A DNA stretch of 64,000 bases from contig NW_004454156.1 of the NCBI RefSeq assembly GCF_000283155.1, forward strand, positions 39,410,163 through 39,474,162, in the 5' to 3' direction. The notes under the pieces are model-generated. The model was not told the DNA's origin and ran no database searches. It saw nothing but the letters and a program-made list of their open reading frames with translations. Each line of letters starts with the position of its first letter. The stretch's first letter is position 1. Below are positions 58,891 through 64,000 of the stretch, piece after piece. This stretch comes from Ceratotherium simum simum. Lineage: Eukaryota; Chordata; Mammalia; Perissodactyla; Rhinocerotidae. Made by a program: the position numbers and the translations under genes.

Positions 58891-59339
58891 TGATGAATGT
58901 GGGCATAGGATGATGTAAGAGCAAATAGCAAGAACTCTCTTATTAATTGAACATAGGAATGATGTCCTTTGAGGAACAAATTAATAAATCCATTTTTATT
59001 TTAATTGCACTACATAAATCAAAGACATCTTTAGGGAATGATTGGAGATAGAGCTTTGACTCCAAATATTCAGTCAGGGAGGTAAAGACTCAGAGCCCGG
59101 ATGAATAGCAATAGATCAACAGAGACATGACTCAAACACTGAAGGCCAAGGGATAACTGAATTTCAAGGGTCCATGTCCAGGGAAATGTGAATCAAAAAC
59201 CAGCAAGAGGAATTGAAGGCACCTAGCAACATGACTAACCCAATGCTGGATAGACATCATACAAAGGTAACTGCTTCTTATAGGTTTCCTGCCCAAGTTG
59301 AAATTAAAGCCTACCATTTGATTTTATGGATTCTTAGCA
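58891..59339. other. Unassigned sequence, no gene seen
   Basis: No named repeat or gene. Confidence 0.45.
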
Positions 59340-59460
59340 AATATCAAGCTCTATGCTAAGCTGTGCTGGACACTGGAATCAAGAAATGAATATAATACTT
59401 CCCCTACCATCAAAGAACTCATAATATGTGTAGTACTGAGTATGAAATAAGAACATTTGA
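59340..59460 (-). mobile_element. L2 LINE 3' fragment, antisense
   Basis: CAAGCTCTATGCTAAGCTGT GCTGGACACTGGAATCAAGA, ACTTCCCCTACCATCAAAGA ACTCATAATATG are antisense L2 terminus phrases. Confidence 0.68.
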
Positions 59461-60068
59461 CCGGAGCTTAGCCAAGAAACTAGTTCTTAACAAGACAGCA
59501 AACATCTCTTTAGGAAATCAGCCCTCCATATGTTTGCCGGATCCCAACATTTGTTGGTGCTGATGAACCAATAACTGCAACCAATAAGAACACTGAGTTA
59601 TAACAAAAACTTAACTTAAAATATCTAATACAAACCTATCTGCCCCTTGTGTCCAAAGGTCAGTCTGGAGACAGCTGTGGACAGAGAGAGAGATGAACAC
59701 TGGTGCAGCCAGAGAGAATAATGCGCTTTACATTTTCCATATCTCAGCACACTTAGCATCACTACTGTAGACATTTCCTAAATTATAAGTTCAAATTAAA
59801 AGATAAACATCCCACTAGGACGATCCTTGCTCCACCCAGCTCAGTGACTTTTCCTCTGACAGAAGCACCAAAGTATGTTCTATGTCTACAGGAGGCTAAT
59901 ATACCCCTTAATCAGTAGTGAAAGTTTAGGGTTTTTTCCCAAATAGTGTAAATCTCATAATAAATTTCATTATGTATTACATTTTCCAAAACTTATCTAA
60001 ACCCATTTGAGACATTTATTCTAAAATTCATGGTGTCCCAGATCATAAAATAGTTAGTCTCGGGGATA
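59461..60068. other. Unassigned sequence, no gene seen
   Basis: No named repeat or gene. Confidence 0.45.
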
Positions 60069-60082
60069 AGTGAACTTCTTTT
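60069..60082. repeat. Target-site duplication, left copy (ERE at 60083)
   Basis: AGTGAACTTCTTTT is repeated exactly at 60322-60335, immediately outside the SINE. Confidence 0.92.
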
Positions 60083-60321
60083 TTTTTTTTTGTGGGGAAG
60101 ATCAGCACTGAGCTAACATCTGCCAATCCTCCTCTTTTTGCTGAGGAAGACTGGCCCTGAGCTAACATCCGTGCCCATCTTCCTCTACTTTATATGGGAC
60201 GCCGCCACAGCATGGCCTGACAAGCAGTGCATCAGTGCGCGCTCGGGATCTGAACCGGCGAACCCTAGGCTGCTGCAATGGAGCGCGCGCACTTAACCGC
60301 TTGCGCCACTGGGCCGGCCCC
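60083..60321 (-). mobile_element. ERE1-type SINE, antisense, young-looking
   Basis: Poly-T, then GGGGAAGATCAGCACTGAGC TAACATC, TGCCAATCCTCCTCTTTTTG, CTGGCCCTGAGCTAACATCC, CTTTATATGGGACGCCGCCA, GGGATCTGAACCGGCGAACC CTAGG, GAGCGCGCGCACTTAACCGC TTGCGCCACTGGGCCGGCCC C. It keeps most family CpGs (GCGCGCGC, CCGGCG, GCCGCC) and has a perfect 14-bp TSD, both signs of recent insertion. The 91-codon minus-strand frame is mostly this SINE. Confidence 0.95.
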
Positions 60322-60335
60322 AGTGAACTTCTTTT
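60322..60335. repeat. Target-site duplication, right copy (ERE at 60083)
   Basis: Exact copy of 60069-60082. Confidence 0.92.
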
Positions 60336-61994
60336 GAACTTCAAGCGAGTGATCCTTAGTATCAGATCATCACCAAAGATTTGATTAACTTTATCATACA
60401 TAAATTTTTTTATTTTAAGAGTCTCTTCATCCCTCATATATTTATCAATCTTTTATTTTTCTAAAGTGGGAAGTTCTAATCATTACGTTTTGACTTGGAT
60501 AGCAGCTATTTTGTATAAATCCTCACCTCCTCATTTTGTTTCACGTTCTGTGACTACCTCCCACTGAGTTATTTTGATTCTAGGGTGAAGTAACAAAATC
60601 TGCAGGGACTCCTCAAATATTCCAAGGGAGAGGACATCACAGTTCTATATAAGTAAAGGATAAGTCATACTTCTTTGCCATACCTGAACAAGGTCTTCAA
60701 TCTTCACTCAGAATCTCATTTTGCGATTCAAAAGAGTAACCTCTTTGTGTTTCATTAACCCAGCATGACTATGATCCTGGCCTCTCTTTCAGATCTACAG
60801 GCTTAATTTTAATGTTAGTTTTACTATAAAGTTGAGGGTCAGGGCTTCCATTAAAATAACTTTTTATGTAAAATAAAATCTATTATTTTCTCAGTCTTCC
60901 ATGAGGTGTCTGTCTGTGGCTATTTTATATATGTTGGATGGCTATTAGAATTATGCCTTACTGATGAGAACAACAGAGGTGTGGAATGTTTGCACTCTTT
61001 TCTCCGTATTTCATCATTGTGACAGCAAATCTGAGGATTTCAAGGGGAAGTTTATCTATAAATGCTAGACACAATTAAGGCGCTCAGTGTAAAATAAAAG
61101 CAAAAGTCATATTACTTTAAAATTTATTACTCAAGATTTATAGATCACAAAAATTTGCTAATTATTTCTATTCACCCTTTTGATTTCTTCTTGCCATAAT
61201 TACTCTGTAATAATATTTGCCATTTCCATTTCATCAGAGAAAACTGAGAAATAGACAAGCTTTCTTATAGTGTGCATATTTTCTCATGTATTCAAAGCTC
61301 CATCCAAGTCCTATATATTTCAGTATTGGTATCAATTTTTACACACTAAAGGTACGTTTGTTTGGTTTTCTCCTTTTTGTAATTAGTTGTGTCTCAAGCT
61401 GCCAAGATCACCTCTCCTCTCCTCTCCTCCATATGGTACACAAAGTTCAAGAAATAACGCTTTTTCTCAGCAGTAAACTACTCTCTGTGTCTTGGAGACA
61501 GATGAGAAAGGCAGGTTCATCCTTCTCTGTCATGTCCCCTTCCAGTCATAAAATAAGCAGGTTCTCTCTGACCTCTGCTGCATCACTGAGAAGTGGAAAG
61601 AAAGGAGCAGATACACAGATAATAAAATCTCTGTGAATCTACATGAACCTTAATATATGTTTTGTTGTGGAAAATAGACACTGAAAATCAGTTTTAAAAG
61701 TAATGTAATAGTCTGTGGCAGTGCGAGGCTGTGTGACAGCTGGAAGGCTACAAGAATTTGGTAGAAATATCAAGAAGGTAGTGGAGTCGTCTTCAGAGGA
61801 CTGGACGTTTGAGCCCTGATTTGGCAGACTGAAAAGCTCAGAGGAAGAGCAGGACAGAAAAAGAAAACGATGGATTTTAGAAAAAGATTTAACTTCACAA
61901 GAGGGAATAATTCATTTGCGAGAGCTGCTCTAACATATACCTACAGATCAATAGACTCAAGTCCATCTATCAGTGAAACCTCCACTCATTCGTT
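60336..61994. other. Unassigned repeat-poor block
   Basis: About 1.7 kb without a named repeat. A 116-codon frame (61286-61636) is serine/leucine-rich with no domain. Probably non-coding. Confidence 0.4.
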
Positions 61995-62200
61995 TAACTC
62001 TCCTTTGATGTCTTCTTGTATGAGGTACTGTTCTAGGTTCTGGAAACACCAAAAAGAAAAGAACATGGACGGCCCTGACTTTATAGGGGGCTTCCATATT
62101 CGGAAGATGAATTGGTTAGAGGGGCACATCGCGAATTTAGAGACTCATTTAATGTCATTGCAAAGCAAATGTAGATATTTAGAGTAGCCCACAAAACAAA
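61995..62200 (-). mobile_element. L2 LINE 3' fragment, antisense
   Basis: GAGGTACTGTTCTAGGTTCT GGAAACACCAAAAAG and AACATGGACGGCCCTGACTT TATAGGGGG match antisense L2 terminus phrases in decayed form. The 105-codon frame at 61870-62187 is partly this repeat. Confidence 0.6.
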
Positions 62201-64000
62201 GACAAAGGTAACTAGGAGCTATGCAGCCTTTGAGAATATGCCTTTCTTGAAGCAGAAAGGAAAAGAGAGTCAATTTGATTAGTGGCTGTTTAAAGGGTGT
62301 ATTTATCTTGCTTAGGTCTAGTCACAGATAATTTGGCATTTGCACTACTGAAGTCCATTTCCAAGTGGCTTCGAAAAGCACTGAAATGTTCTTGGAACTT
62401 GGTCAGAGTCACTTTGGCTCTTCTATCTGCGCCTGCATGAAAAGACTGGTGCATGAATTATAGCACCTACGACAACTAAGATCCTAGAATATTAAATTGT
62501 ATTATTTTTCCAAAGACAAGAGTGGAGTACCACTTTCAAGTGTAGACAATCAAGAGATGGGTTTAGGTCAGCCTCTGTGAAGGTTTCCTGCTTGATGCTA
62601 AATATGCCCTGAATGTGAAAACACAATTTGGCTTATATCTTATTATTACTGAGCTATTATTTTTTAAGAAATGACTATTTTCAATGTGAATTAGCCCATT
62701 CTAGGCAATGAATGCATGAAATAAATTGAAAATAATACAAATGAAATTGAAGCAGAGGTCTTAGGATAAAGAAAAGGGCTCAGCATAACAATTATAACTG
62801 CTCCTATTTCTTATTTCAATAAGAAACAGAATCCCATGAATCCAAAAATATTTGCATCCTAAGTTATGACCTTTCTCATGCCAATACAGAGCTTGGTAAG
62901 ATTTTTTATTCCTGTTCCTATTCACCTCACTGGCTCCAAAAAAAAAAATAGAAGTTCCATAGGGCTTCCAGAGCGGAAGGTAGATAACGCCAACAAGATT
63001 ATAGCTACTCACTTACGCTGGTATCTATGACAAAATGTGCAAGATTTAAAGCGACAAGCTAAAGATATACTAAATTGGGAAACATTACTGGGCCAACATT
63101 AGTCTGTGTTCCGCTAGCTGAGACCTATTCCATCAAGTGGAAAAATAAAAAAAACAGAAACACGACAATAGCCTGTGTTGTTATGCTTATTAATATTAAT
63201 GAGATGTAAGAACTACCAAATTTCCTCAGTGGTTAAGAGTGGAGGGAATAGTTGTTGATAAAATTACCGGCTATACTCCAACATTACTTTAGTGAGAATT
63301 ATTTTTTCCACTCTCAAAATAATATGTTTTCCCAGTATACATTTAATTACAGTTCTCAAGTCATCAGTAAGGAACTTCAAATACAATGCATTTTGAAATA
63401 AGGCTATAAACAGACAGTACGATTCAGTCAAAGGAAAGAAGAGATATTTAAATTAGATTTTGTGGTATAGTGGTAGAGCCAATGCATGTTTTTATTTTTA
63501 TATTTTATTTCTCAGAGGAAATGATGCTTGAATCAGAATTGAGAGGTAGAAGATTTTCTAGTCCATTGATTTTCAAGCATTTTTTAATCTGCAAAAGCTT
63601 GTATTCAAAAGCAATTTTAAAAAGAAATTCAGTACAATAAAGCTTTTGTAGCTGATGTGTAATCTTCCATGAGATGGCTCTCTCCTTGCTCTATCTTCAC
63701 TCTCCCTCCTCCTCAGACCCTGTCTCTATTTATTTCACTAGCTCCTCTTCCTACTTCCAACTGGTGGACACTTCTCCAAGTGTAGGACTTGATCCCTCTG
63801 TTCTTCTCGTCAACTCAAGCTCTCTTAAGAATGGATTAACTCTACCCCAACCCCTAAATCGTTAGCACATTCTCTAGCCCCAGAACCTCAAAAATGTCTA
63901 AAAACCTTTTCACCACTTTATTGTTTCTGTTTCTAACTCTTCTGTCCATAGACAGCATGACTAGGGGTTTCTCGGAGTGGAATTTGCATTAAAGGAGAAA
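62201..64000. other. Unassigned sequence to window end
   Basis: AT-rich, with an A11 run at about 62939-62949. No gene, RNA or repeat I can name. 63660-63860 is pyrimidine-rich with a 63-codon serine-rich frame, without support as an exon. Confidence 0.45.

Overview
The window is mammalian nuclear DNA that reads as intergenic or deep intronic sequence. I found no protein-coding exon, RNA gene, CRISPR array or bacterial-type operon that I can support. The open frames present are short, mostly 60-140 codons. Those I can explain lie in interspersed repeats (SINE, L1, L2, MIR, LTR, Tigger); the rest look like chance frames. The most informative repeats are at least nine tRNA-derived SINEs of the equine repetitive element (ERE) type. 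They have the GGGGCCGGCCC-like 5' end, the GCGGTTAAG and GGTTC-GATCC tRNA-like boxes, and a body ending in CTTCCTC. This SINE family is known from horse and other odd-toed ungulates, so the source is most likely a perissodactyl (horse, rhinoceros or tapir); I cannot separate these.

Layout. 1-15 kb: an antisense L1 end, an L2 3' end, two EREs in the same orientation about 60 bp apart (2019-2571), a probable old antisense L1, a sense L2 ORF fragment, MIRs, and long unassigned AT-rich stretches. 16-25 kb: a well-preserved antisense ERE with target-site duplication (TSD), a long repeat-poor block, a sense L1 ORF2/3' end with an internal deletion (about 18990-20400), an MLT1-type LTR and a probable sense L1 5' region. 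27-42 kb: old antisense EREs, MIRs, L1 and L2 remnants, a solo class-I-like retroviral LTR (about 37748-38283) and an L2 interrupted by a MIR.

42-50 kb: MER5A-like remnants, an antisense L1 carrying an ERE with a 14-bp TSD, two MLT1-type LTRs in opposite orientation, and a longer ERE variant. 51-64 kb: an antisense L2 split by an ERE, then a second long antisense L2 split by a near-complete Tigger1 DNA transposon (about 54512-56905). The Tigger1 transposase is broken by stops and frameshifts and has lost its first catalytic aspartate. Last come a young-looking ERE with a 14-bp TSD and a mostly unassigned tail.

The insertions give relative ages: L2 and MIR are oldest, Tigger1, MLT1 and old L1 came next, and EREs came last. 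No new biological system is visible. The items worth checking are the young EREs, the solo LTR, the intact C-terminal Tigger1 frame, two local DNA-structure candidates, and the repeat-poor blocks that may hold conserved noncoding elements. Repeat boundaries without a stated TSD are approximate and were judged by eye.
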